A stretch of DNA of 20,477 bases, taken from positions 20,365-40,841 of the forward strand of contig NW_003113975.1 of the NCBI RefSeq assembly GCF_000003605.2, given 5' to 3'. Position 1 is the stretch's first letter, and each line of letters begins with the position of its first letter. The notes under the pieces are model-generated. The model ran no database searches. It was not told the origin of the DNA and saw only the letters and a program-made list of their open reading frames with translations. This document shows positions 1 through 10,963 of the stretch, piece by piece. The DNA comes from Saccoglossus kowalevskii (Eukaryota > Hemichordata > Enteropneusta > Harrimaniidae). Position numbers and translations under genes: made by a program.

Positions 1-600
1 GCTTTGATATTTCCAGACAAGATTGGAGCTCTGAAATTAATAGAAGTCTCAAACTATAACTCATTGTAAGGTGAAACATGAATTAACATGTGAGAAATAT
101 CTTACAAATATTGGTCAGTCTTATGCAATATACAGAAATGCTTTATGTAGATTAAGGATCTCGTCCCATGTACTACAAATTGAAAAGGGTAGGGCCAGTG
201 GTACTCCACGTAACCAGAGGTTGTGTACTTTTGGCTGTAATGTAATTGAGGACGAATACCACTTTACATTAGTTTGTCCCAAATATAACTCCCTAAGGTT
301 GAAGTTTATTGCACAGTATTACTACTCCCCACCTACAGAGATAAAGTTTATTTCATTATTTCAGAATCAAACCCCATATATACAATTAAACCTTGGTAAA
401 TTTATATTTTATAGTTTTCAAGTACGTCAGCTTATGCTTGAAGAGAACACTTAACTATGCAAATGTTATGTATATGATTTTATATTTGTTTTTCTTTACT
501 TTTTTCTGCGACCATTCCAATCTAATTTATTACGTATTTATTTGTATCTGTTCATAAGCCAATAGCCACAGTACGAAATAAAGATATATATATATATATT
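1..600 (+). mobile_element. Decayed 3' end of a non-LTR retrotransposon (LINE) inside a TECR intron
   Basis: Positions 71-454 keep an open frame of 127 codons that resembles the C-terminal tail of LINE reverse transcriptase ORFs. It has a Cys/His cluster of the form C-x3-C-x8-H-x4-C, seen in the run IEDEYHFTLVCPKY and its upstream CTFGC. The related peptide upstream (frame 3, about 3-56, including QDWSSEINRSLKL) is cut off by a stop and shifts frame twice before position 71, so the copy is dead. After the stop at 452-454 comes about 145 bp of untranslated tail, ending AATAAAG and then an AT dinucleotide run up to about 598. That is a typical LINE 3' terminus. The 5' part of the element is outside the window. 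The strand is the same as TECR. The clade (Jockey/CR1/RTE-like) cannot be settled from this fragment. Confidence 0.72.
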
Positions 601-605
601 TGTAG

Positions 606-3600
606 AATTGCAGTTACTACTGGGGATTTGCTGGATTTGTTGCTTATTATGTTAATCATCCATTGTACACATCACCAGGTAAGTAACATAAGTAATACCT
701 TACCTTGAGTGATTTTTAAAACAATCAGCAACTTTTAAGTTTTAAGACCTGTCGATTAACCTTATCACAATTTTTGTATTTTGGATATTTCTAGCCAGAT
801 CACATTCAAACTTTACATAGATAGACCTGGATGCACATCATTTTGTTTTTCAGATCAGGTTCAACAAGCTGGAAGTCATTTTGTTTTAATGAGTGCAGTT
901 CCAGAGTTGTATCTCTGACATGCATTGACTGATTATGTTCAGACTTTTAATGTACATCTTTAATACATCATGTTCCATAATTGTTTGATGATCAGATTCA
1001 AAATGGCATCCACTTTAAATTTTAAAAATTAAGCATTTCTGCTATATTTAACCTTGATCTTCGTCATGAATGGTCAGATCTTGTTCAAACTTGGTCAAAT
1101 GACAGGCATTTTGTCTTTGCTGTTCTAGAGCTATATCTGTGACATGCGTTTACTAATTGCTATCAAACTTTACAACTGCATTGTATATCATGTTACACTC
1201 CCTAACATGTGTTTGTCGTGATTCAAAATGGCTGACTCATTTCAGTTTTGTGTACTATTGAACAACAGGAACTCTGTGACTTGGTAATTAGTCCCTATTG
1301 AATTTAATACAAAACAAGATTAGGTTTAGTGTTCCAGTCATCTATTTAGCATCTACACTAAATATGTCTAGATTGATTTTGTTCAAAGCAGATACAGAGA
1401 CAAGACATAATCTTGTTTATCACAAGTATCATGCAGTAGTAGTGACATAAAGCTGCATAATATATTGTCATATTACACCCAATGAGTAGTAAATCTGATT
1501 GGTTCTTGCACACAATTTGAAATAGTGACATCATCAACTAGTCATCTCCTAAAATGGTGAAACATAGCTCGTTAATGACTAGACAAATTATTTTTGTGAA
1601 AACTGTTTGAAAACGTGATCGATCTAAACATTCTAGCTGTATACAGATACCTTCATAGATTTAGAGCGGTATGCACGGTGTTTCAGTCAGTTACTGATAC
1701 ATACGGTAGTGTTGCTGGAGATGAAAGTATTTTCCTTTACATTGTGGGGTATATCTTTATAAAAAATCAGCCACACTAACTACAACCAGCTTTCGAACAC
1801 AGCCTAAAGCCTAACCATATTCAAGAGATTAAACATTCTGGTCAGGGTTTCAGCAGAGATTCTACCAGTAGCTCGAAGATGTTGCAAGGGTGAATACATT
1901 TAAGAACTCTCGCACATCTTGTTGACATTGTGACATTGGGCATATCAATCTGCACTGTAAACATCTGAATGAATAGTAAAAATAAAATTGAATGAATGAC
2001 CTTGTATGACCTCGGGCCGCAAAAGCTATATTCAGTCCATAAAAAAATAATGTATGTCTTCATAACATTATTGGCTAGATATGTAACATGAATGTTTTAT
2101 TTTCTTCTTTTAGCATTTGGAGATATCCAAGTCTATGCTGGGCTTATCGGCTTTTTGGTAAGTCTTGGTATATTATGAAAAAGAAAAATCTGTTTTAAAG
2201 TGTCTGAAATCATATAAAGTAACTAAGACAAAGCTTACAAATAAACATAAGAAGCTGTAACTTTGATCTAGAGAAACAGTGTTTGGTTATAAAAACAAAA
2301 TGGTTGTCAGAATTAGGTGTGCATGTGAAGCAGTATGTAATCATTGCATCTTTGATTGCAGTTAGCCTCGTCATTATCAATTTCTTGTGAAAAATGGTTT
2401 AGGCCAGATGCTGTTTCATTTTGCAGTCTATCGTTAGAAATTACATGTAATTATAAAATAAATGGTCGAAGGAACATGCTCTGTTATTTGTTGATGTTTT
2501 TGAGACTTATTCCATTTACTGACTTATTCCACTGAACCGAAAAAATTCTCCTGGTACTAAATTAATTCATGGATAACATGTTGGGGTGTTCATGATATAC
2601 ACATCTCCTAGATGGTTATTTTGTGAGCAATAATTATTTTGCATATTATGCATATTGTAAATAGACCATATGACCTGACATTTTACACTTTGGTTTAACA
2701 TTTGGTATCTCATAACGATGACGTATTGGATGTACTGAATTTGAATGAATTGTGGTGAAATATATTCATCACTATGAATTACTGCAGGCCACAGTAACAG
2801 AGGTCAGAGGTCAGAGGTCAATGTGTGTGGATCCAAGCACCACTGTCAATTGAATTCAATTCATACATATTCATCCCATCCAATGTGTTTTATTCTCTCA
2901 ATATTCAAATGAATTTTCAAGGATTCCCACAAAATAAGTTTTCTAAACTTGGAACTAGAACATGAACAAACAGCTTTCCTAAAAAAATGTATTGTAATAA
3001 AACCATGTTTTTTTGTTCTTTGTTTTTTCCAGTTGAATGAATATGGAAACTTTTCAATCCATTTAACTTTGCGAAATCTTCGTCCAGAAGGTTCAAAAGA
3101 AAGAAAGATACCATATCCGACTGGTGATCCAATGACGCTAATGTTCAACTTTGTAAGTTGTCCTAACTACACATATGAAGTAGGTGCCTGGGCATGTTTT
3201 ACTTTGATGACACAGTGTGTTCCAGGTGAGTTACACATTCTTAATTAAAGAGTGATGTCATCGTATGATAACCACCGCCGTCCAGCGTAGTGTGTCATCT
3301 TGACTTTTGTTTTGAATAGTACCACTGTAGCTGTAGTAAGTATCACATGTATGCGTAATATTATAAGTCACATGTTCTTTATATGAAATTTAATGAATAA
3401 CAGAAATAATGATTAGAATGATATATTTCCATGATTTTATTTTCGTGTAAATTTGAGACATTGCTGGTATTATCCCAAACATTTGTCAATTAATTGCCAA
3501 CAATCGCATCTTTTGTATACAAAATAAATGAAGCCATTATATAAATCTATCATTTGTTTCAGCTGCACTCTTCACTTTAGCAGGGTTTTATCAGATGGCC

Positions 3601-3690
3601 GTCTGGGCAAAAGGTAAACACAGGAACTACAAGAGAGAGTTCAGCAACTATCCGCGACAACGCAAATGTATCATCCCCTTTGTTCTATAA
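606..3690 (+). CDS. TECR: Trans-2,3-enoyl-CoA reductase, C-terminal four exons (5' part outside window)
   Basis: TECR reduces the trans-2-enoyl-CoA made in each round of very-long-chain fatty-acid elongation in the ER membrane; it belongs to the steroid 5-alpha-reductase-like family. Visible coding exons are 606-678, 2114-2157, 3033-3225 and 3563-3690. All have GT-AG borders with phases 1, 0 and 1, and they join into 145 residues plus a TAA stop. Recognisable family blocks in order are NCSYYWGF, YYVNHPLYT, NEYGNFSIH, LRNLRPEGS, KIPYPTGDP, CPNYTYEVGAW, a C-terminal membrane segment, and WAKGKHRNYK ending in IIPFVL. The last block lines up with the usual TECR C-terminus. The Tyr of CPNYTYE appears to be the one reported as important in human TECR (Tyr248; residue number from memory). 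No frameshift is seen. The gene converges on CFAP57. Confidence 0.95.
679..2113 (+). other. TECR intron with two diverged repeat copies
   Basis: A 1435-bp intron with donor GTAAGT and a pyrimidine-rich acceptor (TTTCTTCTTTTAG). It holds two diverged copies of a unit about 220 bp apart, at roughly 853-1018 and 1075-1246. Both carry the ordered landmarks CAGATC, GTTCAA, CATTTTGT, a CTCTGACATGC-like block, CATGTT and ATTCAAAATGGC. No coding exon was seen; the short open frame at 1842-2063 on the minus strand has no recognisable content. Confidence 0.6.
853..1246. repeat. Diverged direct repeat, two copies of about 165-170 bp with period about 220 bp
   Basis: Copy A (853-1018) and copy B (1075-1246) share landmarks in the same order and spacing: CAGATC followed by GTTCAA; CATTTTGT; CAGAG or TAGAG then TGTATCT or TATATCT and GACATGC; CATGTT; and GATTCAAAATGGC. 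The copies have many substitutions, so the duplication is old. It may be a fragment of an ancient dispersed repeat or a local duplication. No function is inferred. Confidence 0.5.
2801..2820 (+). promoter_or_regulatory. Triple AGGTCA direct repeat with 1-bp spacing (DR1-type nuclear receptor motif)
   Basis: AGGTCA occurs three times at 2801, 2808 and 2815, each separated by a single G. It lies in the TECR intron 2158-3032. AGGTCA half-sites in DR1 spacing are the classical binding pattern of RXR heterodimers, HNF4 and COUP-TF. The motif is exact; binding is not shown. It could equally be a short 7-bp tandem repeat that arose by slippage. Confidence 0.4.
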
Positions 3691-3830
3691 GGAGAGTAAA
3701 CACACACCAGTTGCCACCAGATGTAGTTCCCACAATGAATTGCTCACTGATAATTGTGGGATGTTTTAGTAGGCAAAAACTTCAAGATATTAAAATAAAA
3801 AGCAAAGCTTATATGCAATTTTTTTTTTGA
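3691..3830 (+). terminator. TECR: TECR 3' UTR with candidate polyadenylation signal
   Basis: AATAAA at 3794-3799 lies about 105 nt after the TECR stop codon and is the first plus-strand hexamer downstream. Cleavage would be expected 10-30 nt later, near 3810-3830. The 3' UTR is short and no other element was seen in it. Confidence 0.5.
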
Positions 3831-4141
3831 AGATACAAAATTACTAGATTTTATAGATGAACTTGAAATTTGATATCATTGATTTTCTATGATTGGGTGT
3901 TGTGTTTTAAGGTTGTACATTTTTTTCACTAATTTTTGAAATTGAATTGATGTCTTCTCTAAAATGCTTTTTTTTATTTTTTTGCAAAAGAAAAATAATT
4001 AACAAATGATTAAAAAATGTTGGTTTGTAATTTCATGGGTGGGATTTTGAAAACCAGGGACACTGTTGGATGAATATTTTACTATACATCTAATCTATAT
4101 TTCAACTGTATACGAGACAAAATGATCGAGCAAAAACTAGA

Positions 4142-4183
4142 TTGGTATCATTATCAGCTGAGTTGGTGTCATTATCAGCCGAG
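4142..4183. repeat. Tandem pair of a 21-bp unit
   Basis: Two adjacent 21-bp units (4142-4162 and 4163-4183) share the form TTGGTRTCATTATCAGCYGAG and differ at only two positions. It is a simple local duplication. Confidence 0.7.
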
Positions 4184-4259
4184 ACAAAGAAAAAAAATCA
4201 TACTCATCGAGTGCTTTTTCAGAAATTTAATTTTAGATAAAAATTGACCTGTACAAAGA

Positions 4260-4396
4260 CCATATCGCAATCCTGAAGTTTAGTGCATTGTGGGATAGTT
4301 TGACAAAATCAAACCATGATCCGCCAATCACAAGGTGCCCTCTCATGCAACTTGAATTAATTATTCCACAATACACTAAAATTGGAATTGATATGG
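4260..4396. mobile_element. Short palindromic MITE-like element (about 137 bp)
   Basis: The left part has CCATATC followed by TTTAGTGCATTGTGG (ending near 4294). The right part has CCACAATACACTAAA (about 4357-4371) followed by GATATGG (4390-4396). These are inverted complements with one mismatch in the 15-bp inner block, giving imperfect terminal inverted repeats of about 34 bp. No coding capacity and no clear target-site duplication were seen. The superfamily is unknown. Confidence 0.5.
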
Positions 4397-4878
4397 ACTA
4401 TGATCACTTCGACTGACATCACAGTCTTGCATTGTGCTCTCTATTGATGGCTATAAACTCTAAACATAGTTGTTTGCGGGAAATTTCATACCCATTTTTT
4501 TTTTTACTACCGAAAATTTGATTCAAATTTGACTTTTTTTCTGATTATGACCTTGATTATGGACTGAATCAAAGAAAATTGTTAATGATTACTGTTTTAA
4601 TTTTCATGCAATAATAACATCTTCAAAGCACTCAAAAATGCACACATACTGTGCTAGATTGTGTGCTATATTGAAGATTTTCATCAATATTATAATAACA
4701 TAACTTGATTTTCTATTGATACTAACATTTGATCTGAAGATTATGAAATACATTCATCTATTCAAACAATTATTAGCTACCGTTACCCAGTTATTTACGT
4801 GACATGTTTTCTGTGGGTCACTCTTAGCATGCCAGTTCAATTATTGGAAAGTTTTGTCCAAAGATGACAGTAGTTAAA

Positions 4879-5080
4879 TACTGTAAAATACTTTATTTTC
4901 GCTTGGAATTAATTTTCGCTGAAGGAATGTTTCAGTGAAAATAAAATCCAGCGAATATACCTTTTTCCTATATTTTACATTGAACTTGTCAAAAATTAGT
5001 GAAAATAAATTCCATACAAAACACCCAAAAGATCTTTTCAGCAAAAATTAATTCCATCTAAAATAAAGTGTTTTACAGTA
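4879..5080. mobile_element. MITE with about 43-bp terminal inverted repeats and TA target site
   Basis: The left end starts TACTGTAAAATACTTTATTT and the right end is the inverted complement, TACTGTAAAACACTTTATTT. The similarity continues inward for about 43 bp to GGAATTAATTTT and CGCTG or TGCTG. The outermost TA on both sides fits a TA target-site duplication, as in Tc1/mariner-type non-autonomous elements. The element is about 202 bp and has no coding frame. The interior also contains partial copies of the subterminal GTGAAAATAAA motif. Confidence 0.72.
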
Positions 5081-5326
5081 GCATGGCTTGATCACAGATA
5101 TTGTCAAGCTATTTTATTGACCCAAATACTTCCCTAAAATAACAAGCCGACTTTTCTTGTAGATATATGATAATTGAACGGCTACATTTACATTCTTCAT
5201 CTTGTATCTTCACCATGTACATGTTCAATGTCAAGTACACACAGTGGCCAAAGTTGAATTTAATATTTCAGAAATGTGAATTTGAGATTAAAGTTGAATT
5301 GTGCTAAATAAAGTGAAAATTACAAC

Positions 5327-5353
5327 CAAAATGGCTGCCATTCAGCCATCTTG
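5327..5353. repeat. Inverted repeat of YY1-like motifs
   Basis: CAAAATGGCTG (5327-5337) is followed by a 5-bp spacer and CAGCCATCTTG (5343-5353). The arms are inverted complements with one mismatch. Each arm matches the AAnATGGCnG core bound by YY1 in animals. Here it sits in intergenic DNA far from a recognised promoter, so it may be a remnant of a repeat. Confidence 0.4.
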
Positions 5354-6269
5354 AATTGGATTGTGACTCAATCAACTTCCATTTATGTGCAAGAACACAT
5401 TTTGTGAACCTCGTTTGGTAACAATATGTTTTATTAAACTTAGTGATTCTTTATAAAATAGTGTACACCGTCATGATGATGATTACGTGTCAGTTTTATA
5501 GCTTATTAGTTTAAATTTAATCTGTTCATTCTCTAAATGAATGCGACAGATGAAAATCCTGAGTCTCAGTCCAGTCAAAAAGCTAAAAATATATAATCCA
5601 AAAAACTTGTTTCCACATCTAATTTGATTAAAAAAAAAAAGTAAGTGAAACGCGTTTACTTTGTGGTTTTGTACCAAATGGAGAAACATTACAAAAGTTG
5701 TTGAAAGAGGTAATCATTGTCAATACATGTTTTTATCGTTATAATTTCTTATTATTGATCAAAGCATGTACTATAGCAGAAATGTACAGTTCTAATATTC
5801 AATAAAATACTGTTCAGTGAAGAACATGGTATCAGACAAGCAAGGGTAAATTGTTTTATTTATTCTAATGTGAAGTTTGTCAGTAACAACACACTATTTT
5901 GACCATACATAAAATAAAATGCACTTTATAGCTTTTACCACAGATTTCACAATGTGTATGTGTGTAATATGCTAACGACTAGTGCCTTCAAACCTATCAT
6001 TGATATTGAAATCTGAAGTTTTAACTTGTACGCAATCGGATCAAAATAAAATCAAAGAAAGCTTAGAAAGAACCCCAGTGTGCTGAGAGTATTGGAGACA
6101 TTAAAAATTAATAAGCCTTACAAACAAGAAGTTTGGCAACTACCCGGTAATGATTGTCTGCTATTTGAAACGTACATGAAAATCCCCATTATTGAAGTTT
6201 ATAATACATATTACAAAAAATGCATTTGATTTAACATCTGGTTTTCAGTCTACTGTATTCCAGAGCTCA

Positions 6270-6800
6270 TCAACCACAATTTCAATTTAAATTTGATTTT
6301 TTGAGATGTCAGAAATTTGCTAATAATTAGATAAGCAGTATGCATGTTTTTCATTATTAAACTAATCACATCTGTGGATTATCTCAGAGCATCTATGAAG
6401 CAAATTTCCATGAAATGTGATGATTAGTACTTTAGATGTGGAAAAGCCAAAAATCAACTAATTATGCAAATTAAGTAATTAATATGGACGGATATTAACA
6501 TAACACTTTACAGGTCTGTGCATTGTCTTATGACATCTATGTACCAAGTTTTATTGTAATGTAATGATTAGTACTTGGGGATATCAGTGGAAAAGCCGAA
6601 AATTGCGAAATCGATAAGCAAATCAAGTTTCATTCAATGATTGGTTTTTTTAGATATCAATGGAACAGCTATTTATCATGTAAATTAGGTAATTATATGC
6701 ATGGTTTAATCCAAAACCCAATCATACCTAGGCATCATACATACATACAGACACACTAACTGCAAAGACTCTCATTGTGTGCTTTGCACACGCAAGTCAC
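6270..6800. repeat. Old diverged repeat region
   Basis: A block near 6402-6450 (GTGATGATTAGTACTTTAG, then GTGGAAAAGCC) recurs diverged at 6546-6602 (GTAATGATTAGTACTTGG, then GTGGAAAAGCC) and more weakly at 6626-6670 (CAATGATTGG, then AATGGAACAGC). It is followed by a CATACATACATACAGACA run, and near 6775-6795 by GTGTGC-TTT-GCACAC, a perfect 6-bp-arm hairpin. This looks like a decayed dispersed repeat; the family is not identified. Confidence 0.45.
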
Positions 6801-7046
6801 AAATAAAGCAGATAGGAAGTACCGATACTAAGTCTGGTCAAAGTGAACTAAAGATTTGAATGACCTTTTGGTTATTTTATTCAATATTAAATATTGTTTT
6901 GGAAAAAAACTTTGTAAAAATAGAACCGTTAATTAATAATATTTGGCAGAGGTTTCAAATAATTTGGGACAATCATAAGTAGCCAGCCATCTTATATCTA
7001 CATATATTTTTTTTTTCACCATATGTAACCAAACAAAATTTTGAGA

Positions 7047-7418
7047 TATTGTAAAACGTCTTTTTCGCGAGCATGTCTTTTTAGCGAATTTAGCGAGAGA
7101 ACTAATTTGCTAATTTAAGATGTCGCTAATGACTTCATTATAAACTCAAAATGGCGGCCAAATAACGTCTTTTTCTCCACACACACATTTTGTAAACAAC
7201 ACAGAAAACGTAATATTCTGGAACGTTTCCTTATTACACTTGACAGTTTTTATGGAGGTGATAACTGCGCATTTGTTTTGGTAGGCGACAGACAAGTATT
7301 GTGAAAACAGGAAATCAATAAAGACGAGAGATTCACTAAATCAACATTTCGCTAGTACGTCATTTTACAACAATTCGCTAAAATAATATGTCGCTTTTTC
7401 AACATGTATTTTACAGTA
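7047..7418. mobile_element. Second MITE, same terminal motif family
   Basis: The left end is TATTGTAAAACGTC and the right end, as inverted complement, is TACTGTAAAATAC. Both are bounded by TA and followed by repeated TTTTTCGCGA, TTTTTAGCGAATT and TCGCTAA-type subterminal motifs in opposite orientations. At 372 bp it is longer than the copy at 4879-5080 but shares the terminal TAYTGTAAAA. The interior contains CAAAATGGCGGCC at 7147-7159, a YY1-like core. No coding frame was seen. Confidence 0.6.
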
Positions 7419-7850
7419 TGACAAAATCATACCATAGGAACCATTTGTATTACTATAAATGGCTTAAAATCACAATTTTTATCTAAGGTTTATTTAATTT
7501 ATTACAACACTAACAACCTTGCGTAATAAATAACTAACACTTGACATTTCAATGGTGTTTTTATTATTTTATCAAACATACATTTCATACAAAAAAACAC
7601 ATGGTTTTTTTTACAAAATGTGTATTTTAAACTATTTATACATTTTCAAATTCACCATGATTTCTACATTGCTATGGATAGTAAAATCGGATATTTAAAT
7701 ATTTTAATAGTTAGTTTCGTCTTTGAGATTCTCTGTACATTTCTTGATACTTTACAAAACGCACACAATTGGAATCCACTTTGAATACAAATAAAATCCC
7801 CAAAATATTTCCATTGAATCTGCCCCCAAACATCAAATTTTACAGTACAA

Positions 7851-7973
7851 CGACACAAGCTATTAAATTTCATTGCTATCCAGTTTTTTGTAACTTTTTA
7901 TTTGAGAGAGTCATATTTACACACGTAAAAGTTTACAAACTTGATATATGATACACTACTACAAAGTTCAGTT
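7851..7973 (-). terminator. CFAP57: CFAP57 3' UTR with candidate polyadenylation signal
   Basis: On the minus strand AATAAA reads at 7902-7897, about 72 nt after the CFAP57 stop codon. It is the nearest canonical hexamer downstream of the gene. A short 3' UTR of about 90-100 nt is inferred. Confidence 0.5.
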
Positions 7974-10963
7974 TTACTGGACGGACATTGGTGGTAATCG
8001 CGTTCCTGATGGTGGCCGCTCTTGCGCCATCAATTCTAGTTCGTACATCTGCCTTCTCAGTTTCTTTATTTCACCTTTCTGCATGTCGATAATTTTTGCC
8101 GTCTCCATACTGGCTTCTTGATCACGGCTTGATTGCGCACTGCTCATTACAAGAGCGCTAGCTGTTTGATCGGGTAATGGCTGGTTTTTGTTTTTACGAC
8201 TGATTCCCAGAGCAGCCTCAAGATCATGCACCTGTGTTCTGGCAATTTTCAGTTCTCTTCTCAAGTCGTTAATTTCTTTGATAAGCGATACATTTTCCTG
8301 GAAGGGTGATACAACACAGTAAGTTAATTTTCAAATATAATACATGAGATGTTTTGATAAAAAACAAGCAATAACTAAGTTTTCGTAACCCATATATACC
8401 TATATTGTGAGCAAATTGAAACACATGTCAAAAAACTCTCATCTCTAACACTATAAGGTAGATGTACACTAACCTGCATAATTCTGACATTGTCCGCTCT
8501 ATGAATTTCTGTATCTTTGGCTAGTTTCTTTCTAAGTGACGATACACTCTGTTCTAAGTGTTTACGCTGACGACTATATTCTCTCTGTATATCTGCATCT
8601 ACACTGGCTGACTCAGGCTGTTGGGGGAAAAAAGAAATAATCATTAGAATTGTCGTAAAAATATACACACAAGCATGATTTGAATCTATAACCCTTCGTA
8701 ATGCTGGTCTGTGTGCCTATTTGTAAAAGGCATGTACATATCAAAATATAATGGCCACAAATTTGATGACATTTAAATTTGTTAAGTTGGACTTTTAGGA
8801 AACAAACATAATAACAATAGTGATGATGACTTACTGTATCATCCTGTACATGTTTCTGGTACAACTGTTTGATACTATCTTTCAATTTCTTAGGATCTTG
8901 GATGTAACCAATACAATTATGAAGATCAGTCTTAAATCTGCGCAGCATGGCTTCAGAATCACGTACCTGAGTGAAAAAAAGGATTCCATGTTACATATTG
9001 CAGTGTAAACACAAAACACTACACTATATTTCACAGTATTTATTACTGAAAGTAAAATAGAACGACTTAATTTAGTTATTTTATCCTCAAATACAAATCT
9101 CACCTTCTGTCTCTCTAGGTGCATTTCCTTTTCAGTGGCTTTTAGTTTCTGTCTGAGTTCTGTAATGTTCAATTCTAGCTGAGTGTTCTGTTTGTGGAAT
9201 CTCTCCAACTCACTCTCCATCTATAAACATAATATAAATTAATAACAGTCACTTTTAATACTACATACGCATTATTATAATTTACAAAGGATTGTAAATA
9301 TACCACATTGTTATCAGTGTACAGCTTTATTTTGGGGCTGAATTTTCAAGCGTTGGTTTACAACTTAGCTCATAATGGTGCTGTTTTGATGTTCAGAACA
9401 ATATGGCAGTGACAGTAATATCCAGGCATACCATAAATGGCTGCAAGATGATCTAGTCATTAATATACACGAAAAAACTTGGGTGTGCCTCCAACTGACC
9501 TCTTGTATCTGTTCCTTCATGGCCTTAATGTCATTCTCTCGGGGTTCAATCTGTTTCTTTAGTTCCTTAATCTTGTAGTCCAAGACAAACTTGAACTTCT
9601 CCAATTCTTGGTTCTTCTTTTTAAGATCATAGATGCGTTTCTCCTTGTCTTGGATAGTTTCATCTCTCTCCTGTATCTCTTTCTTCAGACCATAGATGTC
9701 CTTCTCCAAGGATTTGATCACACCTTGCAGTTTCTGCTGCTCATTATTCAGTTTCTTGATCTCCTCTTTATGATCTTCAATCTCTTTCTGAAGACTGGTA
9801 AACTGTAAACAAATAAAATTTATACATTGGTAGATATTCAGTATGACTTGATCTTCTGTTATCATTATCACATTGGTGTTTTCACACACCTAGTCAAATA
9901 ATACTATACAAATATGGACATTGGTAACCGTAGTTTTTAGTAATTAGACATTTAACACAATGATAGTTTACTAGTAGTATGTGATTTATCAGTCCTGACA
10001 ACTATTACCAATATCTTATTCAGATGGTTGATCTGAACACTATTATTAACACTGTGAACATACCTTCTTTTTCATAATACCAGTCTCCCCTTTCAATCTC
10101 AAGTTGGCTTCTTTTTCATCTCTCAATCTCCTTTCAAATTTGTTCTTGATATCCAAGATTTCCCTGTCTGCATCTTCTTCTATTTGCTTCTTTGTCTCTT
10201 CATATTCACGTTGTTGTTGACGTGACTCATCATTGGCCTACATACAGACAAATAAAATGACACTGGTTTAGATTGTTGTTACAGTACAAAGCAATATTAG
10301 AAAACAGGGATTATATACATGTACAGCGAGTCCAATAGTTCATATATCCAGATTTATTTTACCTGGTCTAGAAGTATTGTTTTTTCTTGTAACTTGGCTT
10401 CATAATATTCTGTCAGTTCTTCCAGAGCTGCTTCTTTTGACTCTTCCATTTCCTGAAGTTGTCTTTCGTAGTCCTCCTGCATTTTCTGACTCTTGGCTTG
10501 CAGTTCCTGGTACTTCTCGTATTCCAGCATTAATTTCTGGTTGTTGGCACTCTCTGCAAGTAACAGTACATGAAACAAAACATTGATTCACCATTACTAA
10601 TTTATTTCTAATGTTCATCACCAGCTTTATAAATGGCAAAAAGTCCATAAATCCCTCTTTTGGTGTACAATGTATATGCTACCAAGTTCACAAAACCCTG
10701 GCGTAACACTCACCAAGATCTTGCAGTTCCTTTGAATTCTTTTCCATGAGTTCCGCAATCTCCTCCTCATGCTTGGCTTCCTCCTTGTCCTTGTCAGTTT
10801 TCAACACCTGGTTCTTGGTTTTCAAAGACTCCATCTCTTGGATGAACTTTTCCGTCAGTTCTTTGATCTTTTCATTGTAGTTCATGTCTTTGAGTCTTAG
10901 CTGGTATTCATTCTCCATCTTCAGTTCATCCACACGAGTTTTCAACTCGGACATCATTGAGTT
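7974..10963 (-). other. CFAP57: CFAP57 coiled-coil half (exons 9-16, residues 677-1220)
   Basis: Exons 9-16 encode a nearly continuous Lys/Glu/Gln/Leu-rich heptad region typical of long axonemal coiled coils. The best conserved segment is exon 12 (9500-9802), with [39 protein letters not shown] and [15 protein letters not shown]. From memory this is nearly identical to the vertebrate protein. Exon 16 ends in a Ser- and Pro-rich tail ([10 protein letters not shown]) that breaks the coil. All boundaries except that between exons 9 and 10 are phase 0, so most of these exons are multiples of three and could be skipped without a frameshift. Confidence 0.9.

Larger units (their letters stand above)
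3831..7850. other. Convergent intergenic region between TECR and CFAP57, repeat-rich, no gene seen
   Basis: This AT-rich stretch separates the 3' ends of two convergent genes. No exon with recognisable protein content was found on either strand; short open frames such as 5483-5689 on the minus strand look random. It holds three palindromic MITE-like elements (4260-4396, 4879-5080, 7047-7418), a 21-bp tandem pair at 4142-4183, an inverted repeat at 5327-5353, and old diverged repeats around 6270-6800. The remaining parts show nothing I can name. Confidence 0.6.

Noticed and set aside
2861-3148. Minus-strand open frames overlapping a TECR exon
   Set aside because: They are shadows of the conserved plus-strand exon 3033-3225 and its intron, with no recognisable content.
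9608-9808. Plus-strand Leu/Phe-rich open frame that looks like a membrane protein
   Set aside because: It is the antisense of the Lys/Glu-rich CFAP57 exon 12; antisense of AAG/GAA codons gives Leu and Phe.
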